Of a DNA stretch of 64,000 nt, positions 32,121 through 41,329 are shown one piece after another. Each line of letters opens with the position of its first letter. The first letter of the stretch is position 1. This stretch comes from Actinocatenispora sp036503555. Its GTDB lineage: Bacteria > Actinomycetota > Actinomycetes > Mycobacteriales > Micromonosporaceae. The notes beneath the pieces were generated by a model that was given only the letters and a program-made list of their open reading frames with translations, was not told where the DNA came from and did not search any database. The position numbers and the translations under genes were made by a program. The stretch lies in NCBI GenBank assembly GCA_036503555.1, contig DASXWQ010000093.1:1-64000 (forward strand). Direction: 5' to 3'.

Positions 32121-32446
32121 GTGACGGAGATCGGGCGGGCGCTGGTGGCGATCCGGCGCAGTCAGGCACGGCGCGGCCTGGCCCGGCTGGCCGAGCGGCG
32201 CGGCGCCCGCACCGGGCGGCACTCGACGCCGGGCTGCTGCGCCGCGGCGCCGACCCCACCGACGGCCGGCGCTCACCGCTGCGCCTGACCGCCGCCGGCC
32301 GCCACGCACTCGACCGGGTCCATGCGTTCCGGCGCGACGTCGTCGCCGAGGCGACCGCCGGCTGGTCGGCCGCCGACCGCGTCGCGCTGGCCGGCCTCCT
32401 CACCCGCTTCGTCGCCGACTTCACCGCGGTCACCACGCGGGCGTGA
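32121..32446 (+). pseudogene. MarR-type regulator with internal deletion
   Basis: GTG 32121 starts VTEIGRALVAIRRSQARRGL then ARLAERRG, a MarR N-terminus. The DNA then skips the winged-helix core and resumes in another frame with LDAGLLRRGADPTDGRRSPL, RLTAAGRHALDRVHAFRRDV and AGLLTRFVADF, the MarR C-terminus, ending at 32446. Loss of the DNA-binding core and of frame means it is non-functional. Confidence 0.55.
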
Positions 32447-32449
32447 CCG

Positions 32450-32809
32450 TCACCGACGTGCCTGGGTACACGCCGCTTCCTGGGCGGCCATGACGTCGTC
32501 GCCGTGCTCGAAGGCCCAGGCGCCGACGGCGTCGATCGGCCCGAGCAGGCTCCGCCCCAGGGCGGTGAGCCGGTACTCGACCCGGACCGGCGCGTCGTGC
32601 TCCTGCCGGTCGACCAGACCGTTGAACCGCAGCCGCCGCAGGGTCTCGGTGAGGACCTTCGAGCTGATGCCCCCGATCCGCTCCCGGAGCTCGGCCGGCC
32701 GGGTGGGGCCGTCCCGCAGCGCCCAGAGGACCACCGCGTTCCAGGTGTTGGACAGCAGGTCGAAGGCGAGGCGGGCACGGCAGTCGGCGAGGAAGGCGTC
32801 GGTCGGCAC
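32450..32809 (-). CDS. HxlR-family transcriptional regulator
   Basis: A 119-residue winged-helix regulator with the family's typical core LLSNTWNAVVLWALRDGPTR, ELRERIGGISSKVLTETLRR and LRFNGLVDRQEHD..VRVEYRLTALG. It lacks the conserved N-terminal Cys of redox-sensing relatives in the usual position, though DCRARL is near. It is divergent from a nucleotide-binding oxidoreductase gene (66-nt spacer), which it probably controls. GTG 32809 matches the usual protein length. Confidence 0.85.
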   Translation of the reverse strand: MPTDAFLADCRARLAFDLLSNTWNAVVLWALRDGPTRPAELRERIGGISSKVLTETLRRLRFNGLVDRQEHDAPVRVEYRLTALGRSLLGPIDAVGAWAFEHGDDVMAAQEAACTQARR

Positions 32810-32875
32810 GTACCAGATGGTGCCCGAACGGCTCTCTAGCGTCGATGGGGATCGACCGACGAGAGGGAACGTGTG

Positions 32876-33529
32876 ATGAGGATCGGCGTACTGGGCACGG
32901 GCAACATGGCCGACGCGCTCGCCACCCACTGGGTACGGGCCGGGCACCGGGTGACGATCGGCGGGCGGGACCCGCGTAGGGCGGAACGGCTCGCGGCACG
33001 CCTCGGCGGCGGTACGCGGGCGGCCGGGCTGCGCGCCGCCGCCGAGTCCGGCGAGGTGGTGCTGGCCGCGCTGCCGTTCGAGGCGGTCGTGCCCGTCGTA
33101 CGGGACCTGCGTGCGGCCCTGGCGGGCCGGGTGCTGATCGACTGCGCCAACGCGGTCGGGCCGGGCTTCCGACTGCTGACCGAGGGCGGCCCGGCCATCG
33201 CGCGGCAGCTGGCCGCGGCGGCACCGGAAGCCCACGTGGTCAAGGCCTTCAACCTCTGCCACGAGGACGTCTGGCGCATGTCGCCGCCCGTCTTCGACGG
33301 CCGGCCGCTGGCCGTCCCGATCTGCGGTGACGACCAGCCCGCCCTCGCCCGCGTACGCGAGCTGGTGCGCGACGCGGGCTGCGAACCGGTGGCCGGCGGC
33401 GGGCTCGACCGCGCGGGTCTCCTGGAGGCGACCGCCGCCCTGTTCATCGGCCTGTGGGTCGGTACCGGCGCGGACGCGCAGGCGATCGCGCCCCCGCTGG
33501 CGTACGCGGCCGGGCCCGGCGGCCAGTAG
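32876..33529 (+). CDS. F420/NADP reductase-like NAD(P)-binding oxidoreductase
   Basis: A 217-residue single Rossmann-fold protein with RIGVLGTGNMADALATHWVR and VTIGGRDPRRAERLA for the dinucleotide, VVLAALPFEAV, and VLIDCANAVGPGF. It resembles npdG-like and NAD-binding F420 oxidoreductases but lacks the GPQGRG and KRGPYPL motifs of the true F420 enzyme at 30.4 kb, so its cofactor pair is unclear. GAGAGGGAAC precedes ATG 32876; GTG 32873 is in frame. Probably the target of the divergent HxlR gene. Confidence 0.82.
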   Translation: MRIGVLGTGNMADALATHWVRAGHRVTIGGRDPRRAERLAARLGGGTRAAGLRAAAESGEVVLAALPFEAVVPVVRDLRAALAGRVLIDCANAVGPGFRLLTEGGPAIARQLAAAAPEAHVVKAFNLCHEDVWRMSPPVFDGRPLAVPICGDDQPALARVRELVRDAGCEPVAGGGLDRAGLLEATAALFIGLWVGTGADAQAIAPPLAYAAGPGGQ

Positions 33530-33536
33530 TGACGGG

Positions 33537-33567
33537 CCGGGGGCGGCGCTGCCGGCGCCGCCCCCGG
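33537..33567. terminator. Bidirectional hairpin terminator before panB
   Basis: A 13-bp GC-only stem (33537-33549 with 33555-33567) and 5-nt loop lie between two convergent stops (33529 and 33573). Confidence 0.8.
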
Positions 33568-33572
33568 GTCGC

Positions 33573-34424
33573 CTAGAAGGTGTGTTCGGCGGCGGGGAAC
33601 GCGCCGGCGGTGACCTCGTCGGCGAAGGCACGGGCGGCCTTGCCGAGGGCGGTGTTGAGGTCGGCGTACCGCTTGACGAACCGCGGCGTGTGCCCCGGCC
33701 GCAGGCCGGCCATGTCCTGCCACACCAGGACCTGCGCGTCGCAGTCGGGGCCGGCGCCGATGCCGATGGTCGGGATGGCCAGCTCGTGCGTGACGCGCTT
33801 CGCGACCTGGCCCGGCACCATCTCCAGCACCACCGCGAACGCGCCCGCCTCGCAGACCGCCCGGGCGTCCGCGACGATCGCGTCCGCCGCCTCACCGCGC
33901 CCCTGCACCCGGTACCCGCCGAGCAGGTGCTCGGACTGCGGGGTGAACCCGATGTGCGCCATCACCGGGATGCCGGCGTGGGTGAGCGCCTCGATCTGGG
34001 GCCGCATCCGGATGCCGCCCTCCAGCTTGACCGCCTGCGCGCCGCCCTCCTTCATCAGCCGTACCGAGGACTCCAGGGCCTGCGCGGGCCCCGCCTCGTA
34101 CGTGCCGAACGGCAGGTCGGCCACGACCAGCGCCCGGGTCGTCGCCCGGGTGACCGCCTTGACCAGGGGCAGCATCTCGTCGAGGCTGACCCGCAGCGTG
34201 CTGTCGTAGCCGTACACGTTGTTGGCGGCGGAGTCGCCGACGAGCAGTACGGGAATGCCCACCTCGTCGAAGACCGCCGCGGAGTACTGGTCGTAGCTGG
34301 TGAGCATCGGCCAGCGCTCGCCCCGCTCCTTCGCCTCACGCAGGTGGGCGATGCGGACCCGCTTGATGCTCGGCCCGCCGTACAGGCTGGCCTCGGCCGT
34401 CCCGTCGGCGTACTTGTCGGACAT
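33573..34424 (-). CDS. panB: 3-methyl-2-oxobutanoate hydroxymethyltransferase
   Basis: First committed step of pantothenate synthesis: adds a hydroxymethyl group from methylene-tetrahydrofolate to alpha-ketoisovalerate. The 283-residue TIM-barrel enzyme shows LLVGDSAANNVYGYDSTLRV (Mg-binding Asp and substrate Ser), the VKLEGG segment, VMAHIGFTPQSEHLLGGYRV and LEMVPGQVAKRVTHELAIPT with IGIGAG. Start ATG 34424 has GGGAAGGGAGAAC upstream. No panC or panD is nearby. The same gene occurs near glnA2/glnE in mycobacteria. Confidence 0.95.
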   Translation of the reverse strand: MSDKYADGTAEASLYGGPSIKRVRIAHLREAKERGERWPMLTSYDQYSAAVFDEVGIPVLLVGDSAANNVYGYDSTLRVSLDEMLPLVKAVTRATTRALVVADLPFGTYEAGPAQALESSVRLMKEGGAQAVKLEGGIRMRPQIEALTHAGIPVMAHIGFTPQSEHLLGGYRVQGRGEAADAIVADARAVCEAGAFAVVLEMVPGQVAKRVTHELAIPTIGIGAGPDCDAQVLVWQDMAGLRPGHTPRFVKRYADLNTALGKAARAFADEVTAGAFPAAEHTF

Positions 34425-34567
34425 CGTCAGTTCTCCCTTCCCTCGAGGCCCGTTCGGGTCCCCGGGTGGAGAGACGCCGGTACGCCGACGGCAACCCGCC
34501 GACGCTGGCGTGCTCTCGGGCCGATCCTGACACCAGAATGCGCCGCCTCGGCAGTACCCGATGCGGA

Positions 34568-34816
34568 ATGTCACATACCGCCGGGTCGGTGGACGGCGAG
34601 ATCGAGCTGGCGGTCGAGGTCGTGTCGCCGCGCAGCCGGGATGGCGACCGCATCGACAAGCCCGCGCGGTACGCCCGGCTCGGGATCGGCGAGTTCTGGC
34701 GCGCCGACCGGGACGAGGCCGGCGTGGTGCACGTGGCCGTGTTCCGGCTGGACGCGGACCGTCGGGTCTACGTGCCGACCGGGACCGTGCCGCTGGACGA
34801 GCTGGAGCAGCGCTGA
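34568..34816 (+). pseudogene. Uma2-family nuclease fragment
   Basis: The frame from 34568 encodes only the C-terminal half of a Uma2 (DUF820) PD-(D/E)XK-like protein: EIELAVEVVSPRSRDGDRID, KPARYARLGIGEFWRADRDE and PTGTVPLDELEQR. A whole protein has about 190 residues, so the N-terminal half is missing. The preceding 34425-34567 holds the panB promoter region and no recognisable gene. Confidence 0.6.
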
Positions 34817-34819
34817 CGC

Positions 34820-36571
34820 TCAGGCGTCGCGGAAGCGGTTGGTGATGGGAAGGCGGCGGTCCCGGCCGAACGCCTTGGGACTGATCTTGGGGCCGGGCGC
34901 GGACTGCCGCCGCTTGTACTCGGCGAGGTCGACGAGCCGGATCACCCGATCTGTCACGTCCGGGTCGTGGCCGGCGGCGACCAGGTCGGCGCGGCTCGCG
35001 TCGCCGTCGACGTACCCGGCGAGGATCGCGTCGAGCTCGTCGTACGCCGGCAACGAGTCGGTGTCGAGCTGCCCGGGGCGCAGCTCCGCGCTCGGCGGTT
35101 TGGTGATCGAGTTCTCCGGGATGGGCGGCGTGCGGCCGCTCTTCTCAGCGTCCGCGTTGCGCCACCGGGCGAGCCGGAACACCAGCGTCTTCGGTACGTC
35201 CTTGAGCGGGTTGAACCCGCCGACCGAGTCGCCGTACAGCGTGGAGTAGCCGACGGCCAGCTCGCTCTTGTTGCCGGTGGTGAGGACCAGGTGGCCCTCC
35301 TGGTTGGACAGCGCCATCAGCAGCACACCACGCACCCGCGCCTGGAGGTTCTCCACGGCCATGCCGGACAGCGTCAGCTGCGCCAGGTACGAGTCGACCA
35401 TCGGCGCGATCGGCTCGGTGCGGTAGCGCAGGCCGGTGCGGGCCGCGAGGTCCGCGGCGTCCGACCGGGAGTGCGCCGAGGAGTACTCGCTGGGCATGGA
35501 CACGCCGTGCACCCGGTCCGGGCCGAGCGCGTCGCAGGCGACGGCGGCGACGACCGACGAGTCGATGCCGCCGGACAGCCCGAGCACGACCGAGTCGAAG
35601 CCGTTCTTGCGTACGTAGTCGCGCAGGCCGGTGACGAGTGCCGCCCACACCTCGGCCTCGTCGGCGATCCGCTCGGTCAGCTCCCCGGTACGCCGCGACC
35701 CGGCCGGGGCGGCCGCCCCGGCGGAGACCACGACCCGCTCGACGCGCATCCCGGCCGCCTCGTCCGGCGCCGGCCCGTCCGCCGCCGCGGGCAGGTCCAG
35801 GTCGACGACCACCAGCGCCTCGGCGAACTGCGGCGCCCGGGCGATCAGCTCGCCGCCCGCGGCGACGACCAGCGAGTCGCCGTCGAACACCAGCTCGTCC
35901 TGCCCGCCGACCATGTTCACGTACGCCAGCGTCGCGCCGGCCTCGGCCGCCCGCCGCCGGCACAGGTCCAGTCGCGTGTCGTCCTTGGCCAGCTCGTACG
36001 GGGAGCCGTTGACGGTGACGACGAGCCCGGCGCCGGCCTCCCGCGCCGCGGCGACCGGCCCGCCGGCCTGCCACAGGTCCTCGCAGACCGTGAGGGCCAC
36101 GTCGACGCCGCCGACACGTACCAGGGTCAGGGTGTCGCCGCTGACGAAGTACCGGTCCTCGTCGAAGACGCCGTAGTTGGGCAGGTGGTGCTTGAAGTAC
36201 CGGGCGGCGACGGTGCCGCCGGCCAGCGCCGCGAGCGCGTTGCGCGGGCCGCGGTCCGGCTCGGCCTCGGCGCTCATCCGGGGCGGGCCGTCGGCGTCGA
36301 GGTAGCCGACGAGTACCGGCAGGTCGCCGAGGCCGTCGGCGGCGAGGTCGGCGGCGAGCCGGACCAGCGCGGCCCGGCTGGCCCGCACGAACGCGTCCCG
36401 GAACACCAGGTCCTCCACCGGGTACCCGGTGAGCATCATCTCCGGGAACGCGACGAGCCCGGCGCCCGCGTCGGCGGCGCGGCGGGCGGTCCGGCGTACC
36501 AGCTCGGCGTTTCCGGCGAGGTCGCCGACCGTCGGGTCCACCTGGGCGAGGGCGAGGCGCAGCGTCACCAT
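34820..36571 (-). CDS. nadE: Glutamine-dependent NAD+ synthetase
   Basis: Amidates nicotinate adenine dinucleotide to NAD+. The 583-residue protein is a fusion: an N-terminal nitrilase-type glutaminase with its Glu-Lys-Cys triad in FPEMMLTGYPVEDLVF, FKHHLPNYGVFDEDRYF and LTVCEDLW, then a C-terminal ATP-pyrophosphatase with the P-loop LGLSGGIDSSVVAAV and the LTTGNKSELAVGYSTLYGD site. Ammonia passes between them. The start MVTLRLALAQVDPTVGD at 36571 fits the family. It lies 3 nt from the end of the Uma2 fragment. Confidence 0.95.
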   Translation of the reverse strand: MVTLRLALAQVDPTVGDLAGNAELVRRTARRAADAGAGLVAFPEMMLTGYPVEDLVFRDAFVRASRAALVRLAADLAADGLGDLPVLVGYLDADGPPRMSAEAEPDRGPRNALAALAGGTVAARYFKHHLPNYGVFDEDRYFVSGDTLTLVRVGGVDVALTVCEDLWQAGGPVAAAREAGAGLVVTVNGSPYELAKDDTRLDLCRRRAAEAGATLAYVNMVGGQDELVFDGDSLVVAAGGELIARAPQFAEALVVVDLDLPAAADGPAPDEAAGMRVERVVVSAGAAAPAGSRRTGELTERIADEAEVWAALVTGLRDYVRKNGFDSVVLGLSGGIDSSVVAAVACDALGPDRVHGVSMPSEYSSAHSRSDAADLAARTGLRYRTEPIAPMVDSYLAQLTLSGMAVENLQARVRGVLLMALSNQEGHLVLTTGNKSELAVGYSTLYGDSVGGFNPLKDVPKTLVFRLARWRNADAEKSGRTPPIPENSITKPPSAELRPGQLDTDSLPAYDELDAILAGYVDGDASRADLVAAGHDPDVTDRVIRLVDLAEYKRRQSAPGPKISPKAFGRDRRLPITNRFRDA

Positions 36572-36618
36572 CCACCCATCCTCGCGCACCGCGCCCCCGG
36601 ACACGGCATCTTCGCAGG

Positions 36619-37389
36619 TCAGAGCCGGTGGGTCGGGGTCCAGTCGAGAGCCTGCCAGGTGCCGGTCATGTCGATCACGGTGTTGGTCGTGTCGCCGGTG
36701 AGCGGCAGGGTACGGATGCCGTCCGGCCGGTCCAGCGCGGCGAGCAGCGCCGTCGCCAGGTCGGTACCGGCGAGCGCGGCGACGGGCCGGCCGTCGCGCA
36801 TGCGTACCGGCGGGTGCGGGTCGTCCGGGTCGACCTCGGTGTACGTGCGGCCCGGCCCGGGCCCGTCGTCGAGCCCCACCTGCCACGCCGGCCACGAGGT
36901 GTCCGGCGTCGGCCAGGCCAGCCGCAGCACGGTCAGCGCCGTACCGGTCTCGCGGGCGGCGGCGGCCGCGGCCTGCTCGCCGAGCCGCTTCGTCAGCCCG
37001 TACGTGTCGGTCGCGTCGGCCGGCTCGTTCGCGGCGAGCGTCCGGTGCCGCAGCCCGCCGTGCACGGACAGGCTCGACACGAACACCACGTGCCGGGCCT
37101 CGCGCGCCGCCTGGACCGTCAGGTACGGGGACCTGACGTGCACGTCGAACGCGGTCGTCGGATCGCACCGCCCGGTCGCCGTGGTCGGCGCCATCGCCAT
37201 GTGGACGACCGCCTCGGCCCCGGCGGTCGCCCGCGCCAGGTCGGCCGGGTTCGTGGCGTCGCCGGCCATGTACTCGCAGCCGGTGTCCGGCTCGTGCAGG
37301 TCGAGCACCCGCAGCTCGTGCCGGCCCGCGAGGACGGGCAGCACGAGCCGCCCGACGTACCCGGCACCACCGATGACCAGCAGCCGCAT
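36619..37389 (-). CDS. NAD-dependent epimerase/dehydratase
   Basis: A 256-residue extended-type SDR protein. It has the Rossmann motif VIGGAGYVGRLVLPVLAG, an Asp-ending second strand (RVLDLHEPD), YMAGDATNPADL, VVFVSSLSVHG with the catalytic Ser, and YGLTKRLGEQ carrying the Tyr-x-x-x-Lys pair. It probably modifies a nucleotide sugar or similar hydroxyl compound; the substrate is not identified. It is divergent from glnA, with 97 nt between. Confidence 0.88.
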   Translation of the reverse strand: MRLLVIGGAGYVGRLVLPVLAGRHELRVLDLHEPDTGCEYMAGDATNPADLARATAGAEAVVHMAMAPTTATGRCDPTTAFDVHVRSPYLTVQAAREARHVVFVSSLSVHGGLRHRTLAANEPADATDTYGLTKRLGEQAAAAAARETGTALTVLRLAWPTPDTSWPAWQVGLDDGPGPGRTYTEVDPDDPHPPVRMRDGRPVAALAGTDLATALLAALDRPDGIRTLPLTGDTTNTVIDMTGTWQALDWTPTHRL

Positions 37390-37486
37390 CGTCGCCTACC
37401 CCCTTCGTCGGTGGGCACAGCGTGGCACACGGGGAAGTTGGCGTGCCGGTTACCCGGCGGAGCGGTGGAGGAGGCAGACTGCGGGC

Positions 37487-38839
37487 ATGGACCGTCAGCA
37501 GGAGTTCGTGCTACGTACCCTGGAGGAGCGCGACATCCGGTTCCTCCGGCTCTGGTTCACCGACGTGCTCGGCACGCTGAAGAGCGTGTCGGTGGCGCCG
37601 GCGGAGCTGGAGGCCGCGTTCGAGGAGGGCATCGGCTTCGACGGGTCCGCGATCGAGGGCTTCGCCCGGGTACACGAGTCGGACATGGTCGCCATACCGG
37701 ACCCCGCGACGTTCCAGGTCTTCCCGTTCGAGGGCGGGGCGTCGGGCGAGAGCGCCCGGATGTTCTGCGACATCGCGATGCCCGACGGCGCGCCGTCCTG
37801 GGCCGACCCGCGGCACGTGCTGCGCCGGACGCTCGCCAAGGCGGCCGAGAAGGGCTTCACCTTCTACACGCACCCGGAGATCGAGTTCTTCCTCGTCACC
37901 GACATGCCGGAGGACGGTTCGGAGCCGACGCCCGTCGACTCCGGCGGCTACTTCGACAACACCACGCACGCCGCCGCGCGCGACTTCCGCCGCCAGGCCG
38001 TCCTCGCACTCGAACGCATCGGCATCTCCGTCGAGTTCAGCCACCACGAGGTCGCCCCCGGCCAGCAGGAGATCGACCTGCGGTACGCGGACGCGCTGAC
38101 CACCGCCGACAACATCATGACGTTCCGGCACGTGGTGAAGGAGGTGGCGGTGTCGCAGGGCGTGCGCGCCACGTTCATGCCGAAGCCGTTCACCCACCAG
38201 CCGGGCAGCGGCATGCACACCCACCTGTCCCTGTTCGAGGGCGAACGCAACGCCTTCCACGACCCGACCGACCCGATGAAGCTGTCCAAGCTGGCGCGGT
38301 CGTTCATCGCCGGACTGCTGCACCACGCGCGGGAGTACACGGCGATCACGAACCAGTGGGTCAACTCGTACAAGCGGCTGTTCCCGGCGCCGCTGGCGGA
38401 CACCACCAACGAGGCGCCCGCGTTCGTGTGCTGGGGCCACCTCAACCGGTCCGCCCTGGTCCGCGTCCCCGCGTACGGCAAGCCGATCTCGGCGCGCGTC
38501 GAGGTGCGCTCCCTCGACACCGCCTGCAACCCGTACCTGGCGTACGCGATGCTGCTCGCCGCCGGCATGAAGGGCATCGAGGAGGGGTACGAGCTGCCGC
38601 CGGGCGCCGAGGACGACGTGTGGGGGCTGACCGACGCCGAGCGCCGCGCCCTCGGGTACGAGCCGCTGCCGCACGACCTGTCCGAGGCGCTGGACGTGCT
38701 TGCCCGGTCGGAGTTCGTCGCCGAGACGCTCGGCGAGGGCGTGTTCGACTACTTCTGCAAGAACAAGCGCGCCGAGTGGGACGCGTACGCCAGCCGCGTC
38801 ACGCCCTACGAGCGCCGCCGCTACCTGAACGTCCTGTAG
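37487..38839 (+). CDS. glnA: Glutamine synthetase, type I (GlnA2-like)
   Basis: Makes glutamine from glutamate, ammonia and ATP. The 450-residue protein has the type I motifs FDGSAIEGFARVHESDMV, HPEIEFFLVT, HHEVAPGQQEIDLRYADALT, KPFTHQPGSGMHTHLSL, NSYKRLFPA and RVEVRSLDTACNPYLAYAM. It lacks the ~25-residue insertion of the adenylylated beta subgroup, so it fits GSI-alpha, like M. tuberculosis GlnA2. A Tyr remains in the EGYELPPGAE loop, the position modified in the beta enzymes. glnE lies 6.4 kb downstream on the same strand; regulation by it is doubtful. Confidence 0.94.
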   Translation: MDRQQEFVLRTLEERDIRFLRLWFTDVLGTLKSVSVAPAELEAAFEEGIGFDGSAIEGFARVHESDMVAIPDPATFQVFPFEGGASGESARMFCDIAMPDGAPSWADPRHVLRRTLAKAAEKGFTFYTHPEIEFFLVTDMPEDGSEPTPVDSGGYFDNTTHAAARDFRRQAVLALERIGISVEFSHHEVAPGQQEIDLRYADALTTADNIMTFRHVVKEVAVSQGVRATFMPKPFTHQPGSGMHTHLSLFEGERNAFHDPTDPMKLSKLARSFIAGLLHHAREYTAITNQWVNSYKRLFPAPLADTTNEAPAFVCWGHLNRSALVRVPAYGKPISARVEVRSLDTACNPYLAYAMLLAAGMKGIEEGYELPPGAEDDVWGLTDAERRALGYEPLPHDLSEALDVLARSEFVAETLGEGVFDYFCKNKRAEWDAYASRVTPYERRRYLNVL

Positions 38840-38870
38840 GCCGTTTGGCGGCACCGCATACGGTCGGGGC

Positions 38871-39428
38871 ATGCTGCCGGGCGATCCGACCACGCCGCCG
38901 CCGGACGAGCCGACCCAGTCGGTCCCGGCGGACCCGCCCGCCCGGACGCACCGGACGGAGCCGTTGCCGGAGCTGGCGGAGATCCTCACCAGCGCGCCGC
39001 CGGTGACCGTACCGGCGGCCGGCGAGCTGGTGCCCGCGACCGCGCCGTACGGGGCGGAGCCGGTGCTCGCGCGGATCGGCCCGATCGCCGTCACCGCGAC
39101 CACCGTGCACACGCCGAACGGCTCGTTCCCCGTCCGCGGCAGCACCTGGCACCTGCACGAGCACCTGTACCCGACGCAGCGCACACCGACCTGGGCGGTG
39201 ACGCTGGCGATCGTGCTGACCGTGGTGTTCTTCTTCTGCTTCGCGTTCCTGAGCCTGCTGTTCCTGCTTTTCCTGCTGGCCAAGGAGACCCGCCTCACCG
39301 GGTACGCGCAGGTGACCGTCACCAGCGGCCCCCGCGGCTGCGCCGTGCAGGTGCCCGTCGCCCGCCCCGAGGTGCTGGTCGGCCTGCACGCCCAGGTCGC
39401 GTACGTCCGGGCGATCGCCGCCGCCTGA
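38871..39428 (+). CDS. Hypothetical membrane protein with disordered N-terminus
   Basis: A 185-residue protein. Residues 1-45 are Pro/Thr-rich and probably disordered, a beta-rich segment follows, one strong Phe/Leu-rich membrane helix covers about residues 107-132 (AIVLTVVFFFCFAFLSLLFL), and the C-terminal ~50 residues form another small domain. I do not recognise a named family. It lies 31 nt after glnA and 69 nt before the secretion-type genes, and might belong with the latter. Confidence 0.7.
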   Translation: MLPGDPTTPPPDEPTQSVPADPPARTHRTEPLPELAEILTSAPPVTVPAAGELVPATAPYGAEPVLARIGPIAVTATTVHTPNGSFPVRGSTWHLHEHLYPTQRTPTWAVTLAIVLTVVFFFCFAFLSLLFLLFLLAKETRLTGYAQVTVTSGPRGCAVQVPVARPEVLVGLHAQVAYVRAIAAA

Positions 39429-39497
39429 CCCGCCCCGGCGGGTTGGTGCCGATCCGATACGGTCTCCGGTTGCCTGCGTACGTCGGGGAGGGGCGGG

Positions 39498-39971
39498 ATG
39501 TCGGAAGCCAAGCCGGACGCGCTGAACCAGCACCTGCGCGTCGAGCCGTACCGGTCGGGCGACAGGTACGAGGTCGGTGACGACGCGATCTTCACGCGGG
39601 CCGCCGACCTCGCCGCGCTCGTCGCCAAGGACATCCGCGACCGCGTCACCACCGGTTTCACCGATGCGCTGGAGGTGGCGGCGATGAAGGCCGGCGCCGG
39701 CCACACGCACGCACCGTTCGGCCGGTTCGACGAGGCGGACCGGCTCGTCGGCCGGCACGGCCACCTGCGCGCGACGATGGCCGACGACCTCGCGGCCCTC
39801 GCCGCCGACTTCGACGACATCGCGAAAGCGTTGCGGTTGAGCCAACAGAGCTATCTGGAGACGGAGGACGCCGCGCACCGCTCCTTCGGCCGGTACGACG
39901 CACACCACCAGCTGTCCGCCGCCGAACGCCGCCGCCTCGACGCCGCCCTCGGCCTCGACGGGGAGGCGTGA
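39498..39971 (+). CDS. ESX-associated helical protein (WXG-like partner)
   Basis: A 157-residue, mainly helical protein (IFTRAADLAALVAKDIRDRV, then LRATMADDLAALAADFDDIA, and LSQQSYLETEDAAHRSF). It has no signal peptide or membrane helix and no clear enzyme motif. The next gene, a WXG100-type substrate, starts inside its stop codon (TGATG), so the two are translated as a pair, as type VII substrate or chaperone pairs are. GGGGAGGGGCGGG precedes the ATG. Confidence 0.68.
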   Translation: MSEAKPDALNQHLRVEPYRSGDRYEVGDDAIFTRAADLAALVAKDIRDRVTTGFTDALEVAAMKAGAGHTHAPFGRFDEADRLVGRHGHLRATMADDLAALAADFDDIAKALRLSQQSYLETEDAAHRSFGRYDAHHQLSAAERRRLDAALGLDGEA

Positions 39972-41320
39972 TGGCGAGCGACGGCACCTGGGAGGCCGCC
40001 GTACGCCAGGTCACGCTGCCCGGCCGCGTCGACGACATCCACGCCATGAAACGCCCGTGGACCGCACTCTTCGACGAGCTGGTCGGTGTCCGCCGGCAGG
40101 CCGCCGACCTCCAGGCCAACATGACCACCCAGTGGAAGGGGCCCGCCGCCACCGAGTTCGCCAGAAAGGCGAAACAGATCGTCGACCGCATCGACCAGCT
40201 CCGCCAGGAGTACTCGACGGTCCTCGACCGCCTCGACACCCAGGCGAACGCGCTGTCCGAGGCCAAGAAGGCCATCCCCATCCCCAACCTCGGCGGCCAG
40301 CTCCCCGGCGGCCGCGAGGACGACGGCACCGGCGGCCGGCTCTACGACGACTTCGGCGACCACCCCCAGCGGTACGCCGACTTCGAGCACCTGGCCTACC
40401 GGTACCTCATGTCGTTCAACACCCCCGGCACCGACGCCGAGGCCAACCTCGGCGAGCACGGCGCCAGCTCCGGCACCTCCACCGACGACTGGACCGTCGA
40501 CGTACGCGGGCGGCAGCAGGCCACCCCCGGCAACCGCCGCGCCAAGGACGCCGCCGTCGCCGCGTACTGCCGGGAGGTCGCCCGCACCTGGTACGACAAC
40601 AACAAGCAGGTCGCCAGCGCCGCCTTCGACAACCTCCGTACCGACTGGGACAACGAAACCCACCACATGCCCACCCCGTCCGGCAATACGAGCGTCGACA
40701 AGACCAAGACGGCGCCGGAGCGGCACCATGACAACGGCGGAGGCGGATCGGATGCCGCTGGTCTTGGTGGCGGCGCGGGAGGTCTTGGCGGCGGGATGTC
40801 CCTGGGCGCCGGCGGATCCGCTGCGCCGGGCCGATACCAACTGCACTTTGGCTCGGGCCGCGGTCCTGCGACCGTGCCGGAGTCAGGTGGCGTCTCCTCG
40901 CTGGCCGGCACGGGAACGAGCGTGCCACCCGCCACGGCGGACGGCGTGGTGGGAAGTGGCGCCGGATACGCCGCCGGACCGACGACCGGCTCCGGTGGTG
41001 CCGCGGGAAGCGGCGGCGTCGGCGGGTTTGGCATCGGGGCGTCCGGCATCGGTGTCCGGGGCGGCGGCACGCCCACGCCGACCGGCCGCCCGACCGCGAG
41101 TGAACCGGTCGGTCCGCGCAGCGACGTGCGGGAGTACCTGCCGGGGCAGAAGGGCGCCGTGGCCGCGAGCCGCGCTGTGAACGGCGCGACCGGGATGATG
41201 CCGCCTGGTGCCGGCGGCAACCGGAGCGACCGTGAGGAGCGACAGACCTGGCTCATCGAGGATGATGAGGACATCTGGCAGCCGAAGGAACGGCCGAGCC
41301 ACACCGGGTTGATCGAGTAG
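39971..41320 (+). CDS. Type VII secretion (WXG100-like) substrate with Gly-rich domain
   Basis: A 449-residue protein. Residues ~25-100 form a WXG100-like hairpin (FDELVGVRRQAADLQ, then TQWKGPAATEFARKA with the W-x-G turn). A helical middle follows to about residue 250, then ~150 residues of Gly/Ser/Ala-rich disordered sequence. The C-terminus, TWLIEDDEDIWQPKERPSHT, is a Trp-acidic tail typical of actinomycete PPE-like ESX substrates. It has no signal peptide, as expected for type VII cargo. It is coupled to the gene before it and followed 9 nt later by a mycosin. No Ecc core gene is in the window. Confidence 0.78.
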   Translation: MASDGTWEAAVRQVTLPGRVDDIHAMKRPWTALFDELVGVRRQAADLQANMTTQWKGPAATEFARKAKQIVDRIDQLRQEYSTVLDRLDTQANALSEAKKAIPIPNLGGQLPGGREDDGTGGRLYDDFGDHPQRYADFEHLAYRYLMSFNTPGTDAEANLGEHGASSGTSTDDWTVDVRGRQQATPGNRRAKDAAVAAYCREVARTWYDNNKQVASAAFDNLRTDWDNETHHMPTPSGNTSVDKTKTAPERHHDNGGGGSDAAGLGGGAGGLGGGMSLGAGGSAAPGRYQLHFGSGRGPATVPESGGVSSLAGTGTSVPPATADGVVGSGAGYAAGPTTGSGGAAGSGGVGGFGIGASGIGVRGGGTPTPTGRPTASEPVGPRSDVREYLPGQKGAVAASRAVNGATGMMPPGAGGNRSDREERQTWLIEDDEDIWQPKERPSHTGLIE

Positions 41321-41329
41321 GCAAGGGCG

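Noticed and set aside
38871..39428. Assignment of the 185-residue membrane protein as an ESX channel component
   Set aside because: It has one membrane helix and a Pro-rich end but no EccB-E motif; proximity alone is insufficient.
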